A stretch of DNA of 64,000 nucleotides from Klebsiella pneumoniae (lineage in GTDB: Bacteria; Myxococcota_A; UBA796; SXON01), in contig CAMAWH010000009.1 of the NCBI GenBank assembly GCA_945861635.1, positions 1 through 64,000 of the forward strand, written 5' to 3'. Positions 16,362-24,337 of this stretch are shown piece by piece. The position numbers were made by a program, and so were the translations under genes. The notes under the pieces are model-generated. The model was given only the letters and a program-made list of their open reading frames with translations, had not been told where the DNA came from and made no database searches. Position 1 is the first letter of the stretch; every line of letters starts with the position of its first letter.

Positions 16362-16769
16362 TCAGTTGTCGAGGGCGCCTGCCAACACCCAGTCCTCTAC
16401 CAATTTCATACGCTCCGCGTCCAAGCCGCCGCCGCTCGATGGCATGCGCTTCTTGTAGATGCCATCGTCCCCCCGGAGTTTCTTCATCAGGTAGCTGTTT
16501 TCCAGGTCGCCGGGGATCACGAGCAACTCCGTGCTCGCCGTGTCCAACTCCAATGGACCGACCGCGGCAACATTCACCATTTCGCCGTAGGACTGCCCGG
16601 GCGTCAGGTCGAGTTCACCGGCCGATCCGCTGGCGCCGTGGCAGGTCGAAAACGTGCAGGAAAGGTCGAATACCTCCGCCTGAACATTCGTCAATGTCGG
16701 CTGCAGGGCGGCCGAATCCGTCGGCGTGGAGTCGCCGCCGTCGCACGCGAAAAGAACGAGGATAATCAT
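16362..16769 (-). CDS. c-type-cytochrome-like lipoprotein (CX4CH)
   Basis: A 135-aa lipoprotein with signal MIILVLFAC (Cys at residue 9). It contains a CTFSTCH motif (C38-x4-C43-H44) in the sequence context usual for small c-type cytochrome domains, followed by GASGSAGELDL and, near the C-terminus, KKRMPSSGGGLDAER and WVLAGAL. That MP...W..GA ending is a common cytochrome c pattern supplying the distal Met. The spacing is x4 instead of the normal x2, so heme attachment is plausible but unproven. It starts 2 bases after the stop of the copper-monooxygenase gene and is the last gene of that operon. It may pass electrons to its neighbours. Confidence 0.7.
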   Translation of the reverse strand: MIILVLFACDGGDSTPTDSAALQPTLTNVQAEVFDLSCTFSTCHGASGSAGELDLTPGQSYGEMVNVAAVGPLELDTASTELLVIPGDLENSYLMKKLRGDDGIYKKRMPSSGGGLDAERMKLVEDWVLAGALDN

Positions 16770-16771
16770 GG

Positions 16772-17695
16772 TTAATCCGAACAAACGACGGGCGTGAGGC
16801 TGGGATAGAGCATGCCATAGGTCGCACACATTTCTGCAGGGAATTCGAGATCCTCATCGGAGTCGTTGAACCAATCGCACGACGTGTTCAGCACGGATTG
16901 CGCGGGAAACGTGAACTCACCGTCTGCGAATTTCAGGAGCGGCGGCTGGTCGCGGTAGGAGGCTTCCCATTTCTCGATCGTGTACACCTCCGTTCCATCC
17001 TTCGCAAAGGAAAATACCTTTCCGAATTCGTGCATATGCCCCGTCAGATACAGCACCGTATAGTCGGTGTCGAACGAGCAGTCGAAATCGAGGTGGGTGG
17101 CCTGGCCGGCGGGCAACGACAGGTCCACCTGCGTTAGCGCAAAAGCAGCGGCAGAGGTGGTGACCTCCTCCAGCGGCATGAAACCGATGTTCATGACGTC
17201 CTGAACGCGGTACCGGTTTGCTGTGGTGTTCAGGTAATGGGCCTGGACGACCCAACGCTGGCCATTCTTGAGTTTGACGGCCATGCCTTCCGGCAACTCG
17301 ATGAACGAGCTTCCTGCACCGGTGGGTTCCGCGTTGATCAGGGGTTCAAACGTCGTCATCATCTGGTTCGTTTTCGTGCAGTCAACCACGGCCCCATCTG
17401 GATAGTCGACCGTCGATGCGTTCGTCCCCAGAAGGATGAGGTGGTGCCCGACCTCCGCCTGAAAGGATTGGAACGAATGGATGCCAATATCCGGACCGGT
17501 ATAGGTGCCAAACGCACAATATTGTATTTCGTCCAGCGCCTCGACGATGACGTCGGGGCCCGCCCAGAACTCCCCGCCGTCCAGGGTGGGGGCAACGTCG
17601 TCGTTGTTGAGGCGCGCGTCGATCGGCGCGTCGCTGGCGGCGCCTTCGCCGCTGTCAGTGCGGGTGGGTCCGCAGGCCAAAAGTAGGAGAAGCAT
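16772..17695 (-). CDS. PHM-type copper monooxygenase-like lipoprotein B
   Basis: A 307-aa lipoprotein with signal MLLLLLAC; TAA lies two codons upstream in frame, so no longer signal is possible. The fold matches the copper type II ascorbate-dependent monooxygenases (peptidylglycine hydroxylating and dopamine beta-monooxygenase). All copper ligands have counterparts with near-identical spacing: H84/H85 and H153 for one site, H220/H222 in GHMHEFG and M289 in EMC for the other (rat PHM: 107/108/172 and 242/244/314). Cysteines are also placed as in the family. The substrate is unknown. It is a tandem paralogue of 17699-18682 and lies between it and the cytochrome-like gene. Confidence 0.82.
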   Translation of the reverse strand: MLLLLLACGPTRTDSGEGAASDAPIDARLNNDDVAPTLDGGEFWAGPDVIVEALDEIQYCAFGTYTGPDIGIHSFQSFQAEVGHHLILLGTNASTVDYPDGAVVDCTKTNQMMTTFEPLINAEPTGAGSSFIELPEGMAVKLKNGQRWVVQAHYLNTTANRYRVQDVMNIGFMPLEEVTTSAAAFALTQVDLSLPAGQATHLDFDCSFDTDYTVLYLTGHMHEFGKVFSFAKDGTEVYTIEKWEASYRDQPPLLKFADGEFTFPAQSVLNTSCDWFNDSDEDLEFPAEMCATYGMLYPSLTPVVCSD

Positions 17696-17698
17696 GGA

Positions 17699-18682
17699 TT
17701 ACTCCGCGTCGCAGATGACGGGCGTGCGTTGGGGATAAACGAGGCCAACCGAGTCGCACATTTCGTCGGGAAATTCGATGGGCGTATCGGTATCGTTGAA
17801 CCAGGTGCAGGACGTTCGGAAGGTGTCGCCCGGCGCGATGTCGAAGGTGTCCGGCGCGTAGATGGTGGTCGGCGGCGCGTCCCGAAAATAAGGGTTCCAG
17901 GCGGGGATGTCGATCACCTTGTCAGCGACGGCGCCGCGGGTGCGGGTGAGCTGGAACGCCTTCCCCCACTCGTGCATGTGCGAATTCAGGTACAGCGCGT
18001 ACCAGCCGGTGTCGGGGATTTCCTCGTGGTCCGCGGACCCGCCGCCGAAGGTACAGTCGAATGCTTCGGTATAGCCATCCGTACCGGCGGGAATGGAGAA
18101 TCCGGCGTTGTTCAGGACGAACGGAGCTGCCCACGTCGTCACATTCTCCGGCGGCACGTACTCGAGCACGGCGACGTCGCGAACGCGGATGGATTCGGTG
18201 CTGGTGTTCAGGTAGTGGGCCTGCATGACCCAGCGCTGCCCGGCGTCCAGTTTGACCGCCATTCCCTCCGGAATGGTGATCTCATTCTCCAACTTGGCGC
18301 CGCCTGTGTAGCCGGTCGTTGCGAGGACGATCGGCTCCAAATTGCTCATGTTCAACTGCGCGGTCGTCGTGCAGTCAAAAATCTCTCCGTCGGCGTAGTC
18401 CACAGCCGTCGCGGTGGTGCCCATGAGCACGAGGTGGTGGCCTGACGCCGCCTGGTACGTCGTGAGCGTGTGGACGCCCTGATCCGTTCCCGTGTAGGTG
18501 CCGACGAGGCAATACATCACGTCCCCGCCGGCGGGAATCACGACGTCCGGACCGAAGAAGACCTCTCCTGCCGCAGGTTCGGTCCAATCCCCGACATTCA
18601 GACGCATGTCCACGTCGTACTCGGGCGCTTCCGTTGCCTTTGGAGCAACGTCCGTTTCGCACGCGAGCAGGAAAAATATCAT
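17699..18682 (-). CDS. PHM-type copper monooxygenase-like lipoprotein A
   Basis: A 327-aa lipoprotein with signal MIFFLLAC (Cys at residue 8); its start overlaps the stop of the upstream gene as ATGA. Like its tandem paralogue it carries the copper-ligand set of PHM/DBM enzymes: H82/H83, H156, H235/H237 (SHMHEWG) and M308 (DEMC). It has a roughly 15-residue insertion before the HMH motif (with GGGSADHEE) that the paralogue lacks. These enzymes hydroxylate C-H bonds with O2 and an external reductant. No lyase domain is present. It was probably produced by gene duplication, and the two copies may act on different substrates or pair up. Confidence 0.82.
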   Translation of the reverse strand: MIFFLLACETDVAPKATEAPEYDVDMRLNVGDWTEPAAGEVFFGPDVVIPAGGDVMYCLVGTYTGTDQGVHTLTTYQAASGHHLVLMGTTATAVDYADGEIFDCTTTAQLNMSNLEPIVLATTGYTGGAKLENEITIPEGMAVKLDAGQRWVMQAHYLNTSTESIRVRDVAVLEYVPPENVTTWAAPFVLNNAGFSIPAGTDGYTEAFDCTFGGGSADHEEIPDTGWYALYLNSHMHEWGKAFQLTRTRGAVADKVIDIPAWNPYFRDAPPTTIYAPDTFDIAPGDTFRTSCTWFNDTDTPIEFPDEMCDSVGLVYPQRTPVICDAE

Positions 18683-19167
18683 GGCCGCAACATGCCCATC
18701 TGAACGATGAAGTTAGTCCCCCCCGCTTCGAGGCGAAGCTTGTTTTCGGGAGGGAGGGTGATCGGATCCCCCTTTTCGCAGTCGTTATTGTCGGCGTCCA
18801 GACAGCCGAGCACCCAAAGGATTTGCGGATCGAGCGGCTCGGATGTCCACGCGACGTCAGTCGGGCCCCCGTCCGGAGTCAGATCGATCTGGACGTCAAA
18901 GTCTACGAGCGAAACGGCGCCATCGATCGGTCCGATATCGGTCGATTGATCCTCCGCGAAGATCGAGCCGCGGAACAGTCCTACCGGCGTTTCCCCGTTG
19001 TCCGCCATCGCGGGGATGTAGTCCGAATCCATCTTGAATTGCAGCGAGAGCATGGCGGGTCCGGTGTCCGCTTGTCCGGTGCCGGAATCCCCACTATCCG
19101 CGGAGTCATCTGCTCCGCCCCCGCCGTTGGAACCCGTGCACGCAATGATCGAGAGCAGGAGGAGCAT
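18679..19167 (-). CDS. Small lipoprotein of unknown function, first gene of copper operon
   Basis: A 162-aa lipoprotein: signal MLLLLSIIAC (Cys at residue 10), a Gly/Asp/Ser linker, then a compact beta-rich domain (about residues 38-162) containing LSLQFKMDSDYIP, VDFDVQIDLTPDG and LGCLDADNNDCEKG with two cysteines. I recognise no family. The stop overlaps the start of the copper-monooxygenase-like gene A by 4 bases, so it is probably made together with it. ATG 19167 is chosen over 19191 because it gives a proper lipobox spacing. It begins 30 bases after the end of the RNase HII gene on the same strand. Confidence 0.7.
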   Translation of the reverse strand: MLLLLSIIACTGSNGGGGADDSADSGDSGTGQADTGPAMLSLQFKMDSDYIPAMADNGETPVGLFRGSIFAEDQSTDIGPIDGAVSLVDFDVQIDLTPDGGPTDVAWTSEPLDPQILWVLGCLDADNNDCEKGDPITLPPENKLRLEAGGTNFIVQMGMLRP

Positions 19168-19197
19168 GCTGTCTCCGAGGCCGGCGAGCATAGCCCA

Positions 19198-19827
19198 CTA
19201 AAAGAGCGACTGCTGGCCGAGCCGCTGCAGCGTTCCCCATCGCGCCCGCACGTGCGAGGGCAGGGGAGGGGGCATGGCGAGAAGGCGGAGGATGTACCGT
19301 CGGGTTTCGGGATCGGAGGGGTAGCCGCTGCCGAGGGGACCGTGACCCGCGGCGGCAACCTCGGCGGCGATTCGCTCCAGTTCAGCCTCACGAGCAAGCT
19401 TTGCGTAGATGCTCGCGGCGCCGACCACCGGGTAATTCACGTCCGCCTTGGGCTCGACGATCCACTCCGAGACGCCCGTGGCGGCGATCAGACGTGCCCG
19501 GAGCGCGGGTATGCCCCGCGGATGAACGGGCGCGTCGAGGTACACGAAATCGGGTCGATGGGACCGCACCAGATCGATAAATGCAGCTTCCTCCAACGCG
19601 TTGACGTTCCCGGCGTCGATCTGGGCACAGGAGATGGCCACGGTCACGCCCGTACCGAGTGGTGCCAGTCGGGCCTTGGCCGCGAGCCTTCGTGCCTGGG
19701 ACAGGGTCTTTGAGTCCGCCGCACCGGCGGCCTTCAGCGGCGCGCCATCGTCCGTGACGAACCCCCCCACAAAAAGCGGTCCGATCACGCAACCGCGACC
19801 CGCTTCGTCCAACCCCATGATCCGCAT
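19198..19827 (-). CDS. rnhB: Ribonuclease HII, archaeal-type
   Basis: Removes ribonucleotides misincorporated in DNA and cleaves RNA-DNA hybrids. The 209-aa protein has the acidic residues D7 and E8 in GLDEAGRG, D98 in YLDAP and D129 in KADVNYPV. The motif wording is that of archaeal/eukaryotic-type enzymes: VIGPL after GRG, KADxxYPVVxAASIxAK, and GSGYPSDPETR. Most bacterial RNases HII read KGDxxxxSIAAASI instead. The start at ATG 19827 gives MRIMGLDEAG; ATG 19818 is a slightly shorter alternative, and the much longer reading from 20337 is antisense to nuoA and is rejected. It is divergent from the nuo operon. Confidence 0.9.
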   Translation of the reverse strand: MRIMGLDEAGRGCVIGPLFVGGFVTDDGAPLKAAGAADSKTLSQARRLAAKARLAPLGTGVTVAISCAQIDAGNVNALEEAAFIDLVRSHRPDFVYLDAPVHPRGIPALRARLIAATGVSEWIVEPKADVNYPVVGAASIYAKLAREAELERIAAEVAAAGHGPLGSGYPSDPETRRYILRLLAMPPPLPSHVRARWGTLQRLGQQSLF

Positions 19828-19885
19828 CGCCGGCGAGCTAACACGATAAGCACGACAACTCAGTCGCCGGGGCGCATCGCGCACC

Positions 19886-19914
19886 TTGAATGGCGTCACC
19901 ACCGGTGATAGAAC
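19886..19914 (+). promoter_or_regulatory. Candidate promoter of the nuo operon
   Basis: TTGAAT (19886-19891) and TAGAAC (19909-19914) are separated by 17 bases, each matching the housekeeping consensus at 4 of 6 positions, and end 21 bases before the nuoA GTG. The spacer holds a perfect inverted repeat TCACC-ACC-GGTGA (19896-19908) that a regulator could use. Predicted by eye only. Confidence 0.4.
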
Positions 19915-19935
19915 GCGCGCCTTCGAGGCAGTCCC

Positions 19936-20307
19936 GTGAACGATCCGTACCTGCCGGTGCTCCTCTCGCTCACGATCGCGGTGATCTTCAGTCTGGCCTT
20001 CGTCGCGATGAGCAAGTACTTCGGCCCGCATCGCCCAACACCGACAAAGACGGCGTTGTACGAATGTGGAATGCCCTCCATCGCGCCCGCGCATCAGCGA
20101 TTCAGCGTAAAGTTCTACCTCGTCGCCGTGCTCTTCATCCTCTTCGACCTCGAGGCGGTCTTCCTGTTTCCGTGGGCGGTCGTGTTCCGGTCGTTCGTCG
20201 AATCGGGTGCCGCGGTGTACCTCCTCGCCGAAATGACGCTGTTCCTCGGTGTGCTGTTCGCCGGCTGGTTTTACTGCCTCAAACGCGGAGCGTTCGAATG
20301 GGACTAG
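19936..20307 (+). CDS. nuoA: NADH-quinone oxidoreductase subunit A
   Basis: Membrane subunit of respiratory complex I. The 123-aa protein has three transmembrane helices and the conserved NuoA loop: [12 protein letters not shown], containing the reactive Cys, followed by [20 protein letters not shown] with the Glu of the E-channel. It starts at GTG 19936, 21 bases downstream of a candidate promoter, and is the first of 14 genes in the standard nuoA-N order. Its stop overlaps nuoB by 10 bases. Length and motifs are normal. Confidence 0.96.
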   Translation: MNDPYLPVLLSLTIAVIFSLAFVAMSKYFGPHRPTPTKTALYECGMPSIAPAHQRFSVKFYLVAVLFILFDLEAVFLFPWAVVFRSFVESGAAVYLLAEMTLFLGVLFAGWFYCLKRGAFEWD

Positions 20308-20777
20308 AGTCGCAGGTTCCCGTCCCGTTTCTCGCAACGCGGCTCGATGAAGTCATCAATTGGGGGCGGGCCTACTCGTTGTGGCCGCTCCCGTTTGGAA
20401 CCGCGTGTTGCGCCATCGAGTTCATGGGCGTGGTGTCGGGCCGTTTCGACGTGTCTCGATTCGGTGCCGAATTGGTTCGATTCTCGCCGCGCCAGGCAGA
20501 CCTCCTGCTCGTGATGGGCACCGTTACGCAGAAGATGGCGCCGGTATTGAAGCAGATTTACGACCAGATGCCAGAACCAAAGTGGGTAATTTCCATGGGG
20601 GCGTGTGCGTCGTCGGGCGGTTTCTACGACAACTACTCGGTGGTGCAGGGCATTGACGAGTTGATTCCGGTGGACGTGTACGTTGCCGGCTGTCCGCCGC
20701 GCCCCGAAAACGTCATCGGCGCGGTCGTGAAGATCATGGAAAAAATCGGCACGGAAAAAGCCGCGAGTTGGCGGTAG
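20298..20777 (+). CDS. nuoB: NADH-quinone oxidoreductase subunit B
   Basis: Peripheral-arm subunit holding the terminal 4Fe-4S cluster N2, which reduces quinone. The 159-aa protein has the adjacent cysteines in [11 protein letters not shown], the third in [12 protein letters not shown] and the fourth in VAGCPPRP, giving the complete N2 ligand set. ATG 20298 overlaps the nuoA 3' end by 10 bases; the longer frame from 19890 is only read-through of the nuoA region. nuoC follows after 8 bases with a TAGGAG ribosome-binding sequence that includes the nuoB stop. Confidence 0.97.
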   Translation: MGLESQVPVPFLATRLDEVINWGRAYSLWPLPFGTACCAIEFMGVVSGRFDVSRFGAELVRFSPRQADLLLVMGTVTQKMAPVLKQIYDQMPEPKWVISMGACASSGGFYDNYSVVQGIDELIPVDVYVAGCPPRPENVIGAVVKIMEKIGTEKAASWR

Positions 20778-20785
20778 GAGCGGCC

Positions 20786-21316
20786 ATGAACGAGTCCGAT
20801 ATTTCCGCTCGTGTCCATGCCCGGTTCGGCGCGGCCGTTGTGCGGAGCTATAATTTCCGGGGCCAGTACGCCGTCACGGTCCGTCCCGGCAGCATTCGCG
20901 AGTTGCTGACGTTTCTCAGAGACGATCCCGCGCTGCAGTTCGACATCCTGATGGATGTGGCCGGCGTCGACTATCTGGACTACCCCGGGGATGACGACCG
21001 GGAATGGCGCTTCGAGGTCGTCTATCAGATGTATTCCCTCGCGCTGAACCACCGATTTCGGGTAAAGGTTGCCGTGGCGGATGACTCGGTGGCGGTGCCA
21101 TCGGTTTGGGACCTGTGGGCCATCGCAAACTGGATGGAGCGTGAGGTGTGGGACTTGTTCGGCGTGCATTTCGACGGGCACCCGAACCTTCGGCGAATTC
21201 TATGTCACGACGAATTCGTCGGGCATGCGCTGCGAAAGGACTACCCCATCACGCGCCGCCAGAAGCTCACCCAACCCAGCGAAAACGTCCTTTGCGAAAA
21301 GGTGGAGTGGGCATGA
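20786..21316 (+). CDS. nuoC: NADH-quinone oxidoreductase subunit C
   Basis: The 30-kDa-type subunit of complex I, in the hydrophilic arm. The 176-aa protein has the family pattern YNLR-type core (VYQMYSLALNHRFRVKV), the WxxxNWMEREVWDLFGVHFDGHP signature, and RRILCHDEFVGHALRKDYPI near the C-terminus. It is separate from nuoD (not fused as in E. coli). ATG 20786 follows a TAGGAG sequence at good spacing; the upstream in-frame alternative at 20768 overlaps nuoB. Its stop overlaps nuoD as ATGA. Confidence 0.96.
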   Translation: MNESDISARVHARFGAAVVRSYNFRGQYAVTVRPGSIRELLTFLRDDPALQFDILMDVAGVDYLDYPGDDDREWRFEVVYQMYSLALNHRFRVKVAVADDSVAVPSVWDLWAIANWMEREVWDLFGVHFDGHPNLRRILCHDEFVGHALRKDYPITRRQKLTQPSENVLCEKVEWA

Positions 21317-22512
21317 TCCACGACGGAACTCACGTTCAGCCCATTCCGACGGAGCTGTTGACGCTGAATATCGGGCCGTCGCACCCCGCGACGCACGGCA
21401 CGCTCCGCATTCAGGTTCAGTTGGACGGCGAAACGATCGTGAACGCCGGATGTGAGATTGGCTATTTACATCGCGGCTACGAAAAGCAATCGGAAAATTG
21501 CTTCTACCAACTGGTGATCCCGTATGCAGAGCGGCTCAACTACATGGGCCCCGTGCATAATTCGAACGCATGGTGTCACGCGTGCGAAACGCTGCTTGGT
21601 ATTGAGATCCCCGTGCGTGCGCAGGCCTTGCGCGTCATCACGAGCGAGATGTCCAGGATTATCGATCACTGTGTCTGCATCGGCACAAACCTCGTGGATA
21701 TCGGCGCGCTGACCAATTTCTGGTACATGTACAACTACCGTGAAAAAATCTACGATCTGTTCGAGGAATTGACCGGCGCCAGGATGATGGTCAACTACCC
21801 GCGCATCGGCGGGGTCAGCCAGGACGCACCCGACGGCTGGTTCGCGAAGCTGATCCGCGTTCTTGGCGAGATGAAGGAGGCGGTGGGTGATGTGCAGGCC
21901 CTTGTGGAGCGGAACCGCATTTTCATGGATCGCACCATCGGCGTGGGTGTGATTTCGCAGGAAATGGCGATTTCACATGCGGTCACCGGCCCATGCCTCC
22001 GCGCGACGGGCATCCCGCTCGACCTGCGCAAGGCGCAGCCGTATTGGGGCTACGAAAAGTATGATTTCGAGGTGCCCGTCGCTACGGGCGGGGACACGTA
22101 CGACCGGACGATCGTGCGCTTTCAGGAAATGTACCAAAGCGTGCGGATCATCGAGCAGGCCGTTGCGTCCATTCCCGGTGGACCGACGATGGTGGAGGAC
22201 CATCTCGTGGCCCTGCCGGAGAAGGACAAGGTGTACAACACCATGGAGGGCCTGATCAACCATTTCAAATTGATCATGCACGGCATCCAACCTCCGAAGG
22301 GCGAGATTTACTCGGCGACAGAAGGGGGCAACGGCGAGATCGGCTTCTACATCGTCAGTGACGGCGGGCCGATGGCCTGGCGCGCCCGTATTCGCCCCCC
22401 GTGCTTCGCGAACTACTCGACATTTCCGAAGATGATCAAGGGGCAGATGATTGCGGACGCGGTGGCGGCGCTTGGTTCGATCAACGTCATCGCCGGGGAG
22501 TTGGACCGATGA
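21313..22512 (+). CDS. nuoD: NADH-quinone oxidoreductase subunit D
   Basis: The 49-kDa-type subunit that forms the quinone-binding site with NuoB. The 399-aa protein shows NIGPSHPATHGTLR with the quinone-contacting His, GYLHRGYEK, RLNYMGPVHN, and the C-terminal RPPCFANYS and IAGELDR ending typical of the family. Start ATG 21313 overlaps the nuoC stop by 4 bases, and its own stop overlaps the nuoE start by 4, indicating translational coupling. Length is normal; the candidate upstream extension from 21148 lies entirely in nuoC. Confidence 0.97.
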   Translation: MIHDGTHVQPIPTELLTLNIGPSHPATHGTLRIQVQLDGETIVNAGCEIGYLHRGYEKQSENCFYQLVIPYAERLNYMGPVHNSNAWCHACETLLGIEIPVRAQALRVITSEMSRIIDHCVCIGTNLVDIGALTNFWYMYNYREKIYDLFEELTGARMMVNYPRIGGVSQDAPDGWFAKLIRVLGEMKEAVGDVQALVERNRIFMDRTIGVGVISQEMAISHAVTGPCLRATGIPLDLRKAQPYWGYEKYDFEVPVATGGDTYDRTIVRFQEMYQSVRIIEQAVASIPGGPTMVEDHLVALPEKDKVYNTMEGLINHFKLIMHGIQPPKGEIYSATEGGNGEIGFYIVSDGGPMAWRARIRPPCFANYSTFPKMIKGQMIADAVAALGSINVIAGELDR

Positions 22513-23072
22513 GCGCGCACCCCGTTTCCCATCCGTCGCGCGGTCCGGTGGAATGGGCCGCCCCGCAGTTGGCGGAGTTGGCAAAGATCTTGCCGAAGTA
22601 TCCCACGAAGAAGGCGGCGATTATGCCGGTTCTCTGGCTGGCCCAGGACACCTTTGAGTGGATTGATCTCGACGTCATGCGGCTCGTTGCGAAAACGCTA
22701 GATCTCCCCCCGAGCCATGTTCACGCGGTTGCGACGTTCTACACCATGTTCAAGAAGGCCCCGACGGGAAAGTATCTGATACAGGTCTGCCACACGCTGT
22801 CCTGCGCGATTGTAGGTGCTGACGCCATCATTGAACACGTGCGTCAGGTGTTGGCTTGCGACGCTTCGGGCAATTCGGCCGACGGCATGTTCTCCGTTGT
22901 GCGTGTCGAATGCCTCGCCGCCTGCGGATCCGCGCCGATGGCACAGATCAACGAGCATTTCTATGAGCGGCTGACCCCTGCCGTCGTCGATGAGATCATC
23001 GCTTCCCTCCGGGCGGGCCAGCCCACCGGATTGCGGCCTGAGGTGGACCAATGGACTTTCCCCGTATCCTGA
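22509..23072 (+). CDS. nuoE: NADH-quinone oxidoreductase subunit E
   Basis: The 24-kDa-type subunit carrying the 2Fe-2S cluster N1a. The 187-aa protein has a thioredoxin-like fold with the ligand pattern C-x4-C in VCHTLSC and C-x3-C in CLAACGSAP. The N-terminal helical part contains the usual ILPKYPTKKAAIMPVLWLAQ and VATFYTMF segments. Start ATG 22509 overlaps the nuoD stop by 4 bases. Its 3' end overlaps nuoF by 22 bases, the longest overlap in the operon. Confidence 0.96.
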   Translation: MSAHPVSHPSRGPVEWAAPQLAELAKILPKYPTKKAAIMPVLWLAQDTFEWIDLDVMRLVAKTLDLPPSHVHAVATFYTMFKKAPTGKYLIQVCHTLSCAIVGADAIIEHVRQVLACDASGNSADGMFSVVRVECLAACGSAPMAQINEHFYERLTPAVVDEIIASLRAGQPTGLRPEVDQWTFPVS

Positions 23073-24337
23073 GCGCGAACTGGGGCGTTCCCGGCTCGCA
23101 TACCCTTCCGGTTGCGCGGGCGCGCGGCGTGTATTCGCGTCTGGAGAAGGCACTGAAAATGCCCCCGGGTGCTGTCACACAGGTCGTCAAGGATTCGGGG
23201 CTGCGCGGACGGGGCGGGGCGGGCTTTCCGACGGGATTGAAATGGTCGTTTGTGCCGCCGATAGAGAGGCGCGGCGGTAAGCCCGTTTACCTCCTCTGCA
23301 ACGCCGATGAAAGCGAGCCCGGTACGTTCAAGGATCGCTACTGCATGTGGCACGATCCCCACCTGCTGATCGAAGGCATGATCATTGCCGCCCACGCGAT
23401 CGGATCGCGTACTTCGTATATCTATATTCGGGGCGAATTCCGGTTTATCGCCCGTCGGCTCGACGAGGCCGTGGCGGAGGCGTACGCGGCTGGCCTCCTC
23501 GGCACGAATATCGGTGGTTCGGGGTTCGACCACGACCTCCACGTGCACGTTGGGGCGGGGGCTTACATTTGCGGTGAGGAAACTGCGCTTATTTCCTCTT
23601 TGGAAGGAGAAAAGGGGCAGCCGAAGCTCAAGCCGCCCTTTCCGGCGGTGGAAGGTGCTTGGCACGCGCCAACCGTCGTCAACAACGTGGAAACGTTGGC
23701 TGCCGTGCCGTGGATCATCGAAAATGGCGCTGCTGCCTACAAGGCGATCGGTACGGAAAAGTCGCCTGGAACGAAGCTGTTCTCTGCGTCCGGTCACATT
23801 CGCACGCCCGGCGTATTCGAAGTTGCGCTCGGCTACCCGGTCAAGGATTTTATCGAGAACGAGTGCGGCGGATTGCTGCCCGGGCGCACGTTGAAGGCGT
23901 TGATTCCGGGGGGTTCGTCCGTTCCGGTGATGACGCCGGCCGAGGCCTATTCCGCCACCCTCGACTACGAATCCATGCAGTCCGTAGCGGGAACGTACCT
24001 GGGGTCGGGTGGATTTATCGTGATGGACGACACGACGGATCTCGTCGCCGCGTTGACGAACCTGCTCCGCTTCTACGCACATGAGAGCTGCGGTCAGTGC
24101 ACGCCGTGCCGAGAGGGCTGCGGGTGGATGCACCAGATCCTCTGCCGGGTGCGAGACGGTGATGCGAACGAAGCGGACCTGACGACCCTCCGGGAATTGG
24201 CGGACAATATTCATTCGAAGACCATTTGTTTCTTCGGTGCCTCCGCGGCGATGCCGGTGCAGAGCTTCCTGACCAAATTCCGCAGTGAATTCCTCGATCG
24301 CGTGCAGCCGCGTGCGCGCACCTCCGGAGCGGCGTGA
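23051..24337 (+). CDS. nuoF: NADH-quinone oxidoreductase subunit F
   Basis: The 51-kDa-type subunit: binds NADH and FMN and holds the 4Fe-4S cluster N3, the electron entry point of complex I. The 428-aa protein has GRGGAGFPTGLKW, CNADESEPGTFKDR, and GAGAYICGEETALISSLEGE for FMN/NADH binding, and SCGQCTPCREG for three N3 ligands with a fourth Cys further on (TICFFGAS). Length is normal. ATG 23051 lies inside the nuoE 3' end and is preceded by an AGGTGGA ribosome-binding sequence. Confidence 0.97.
   Translation: MDFPRILSANWGVPGSHTLPVARARGVYSRLEKALKMPPGAVTQVVKDSGLRGRGGAGFPTGLKWSFVPPIERRGGKPVYLLCNADESEPGTFKDRYCMWHDPHLLIEGMIIAAHAIGSRTSYIYIRGEFRFIARRLDEAVAEAYAAGLLGTNIGGSGFDHDLHVHVGAGAYICGEETALISSLEGEKGQPKLKPPFPAVEGAWHAPTVVNNVETLAAVPWIIENGAAAYKAIGTEKSPGTKLFSASGHIRTPGVFEVALGYPVKDFIENECGGLLPGRTLKALIPGGSSVPVMTPAEAYSATLDYESMQSVAGTYLGSGGFIVMDDTTDLVAALTNLLRFYAHESCGQCTPCREGCGWMHQILCRVRDGDANEADLTTLRELADNIHSKTICFFGASAAMPVQSFLTKFRSEFLDRVQPRARTSGAA

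Noticed and set aside
14224-16458. 744-codon open frame on the plus strand, Val/Ile-rich
   Set aside because: It is antisense to the MopE lipoprotein. Asp codons GAC/GAT read backwards give Val/Ile, which explains the frame and its repeats; the minus strand has signal, Cys pattern and domain structure.
22961-24214. 417-codon minus-strand frame opposite nuoF
   Set aside because: Shadow of nuoF, whose FMN/NADH and cluster motifs are intact.
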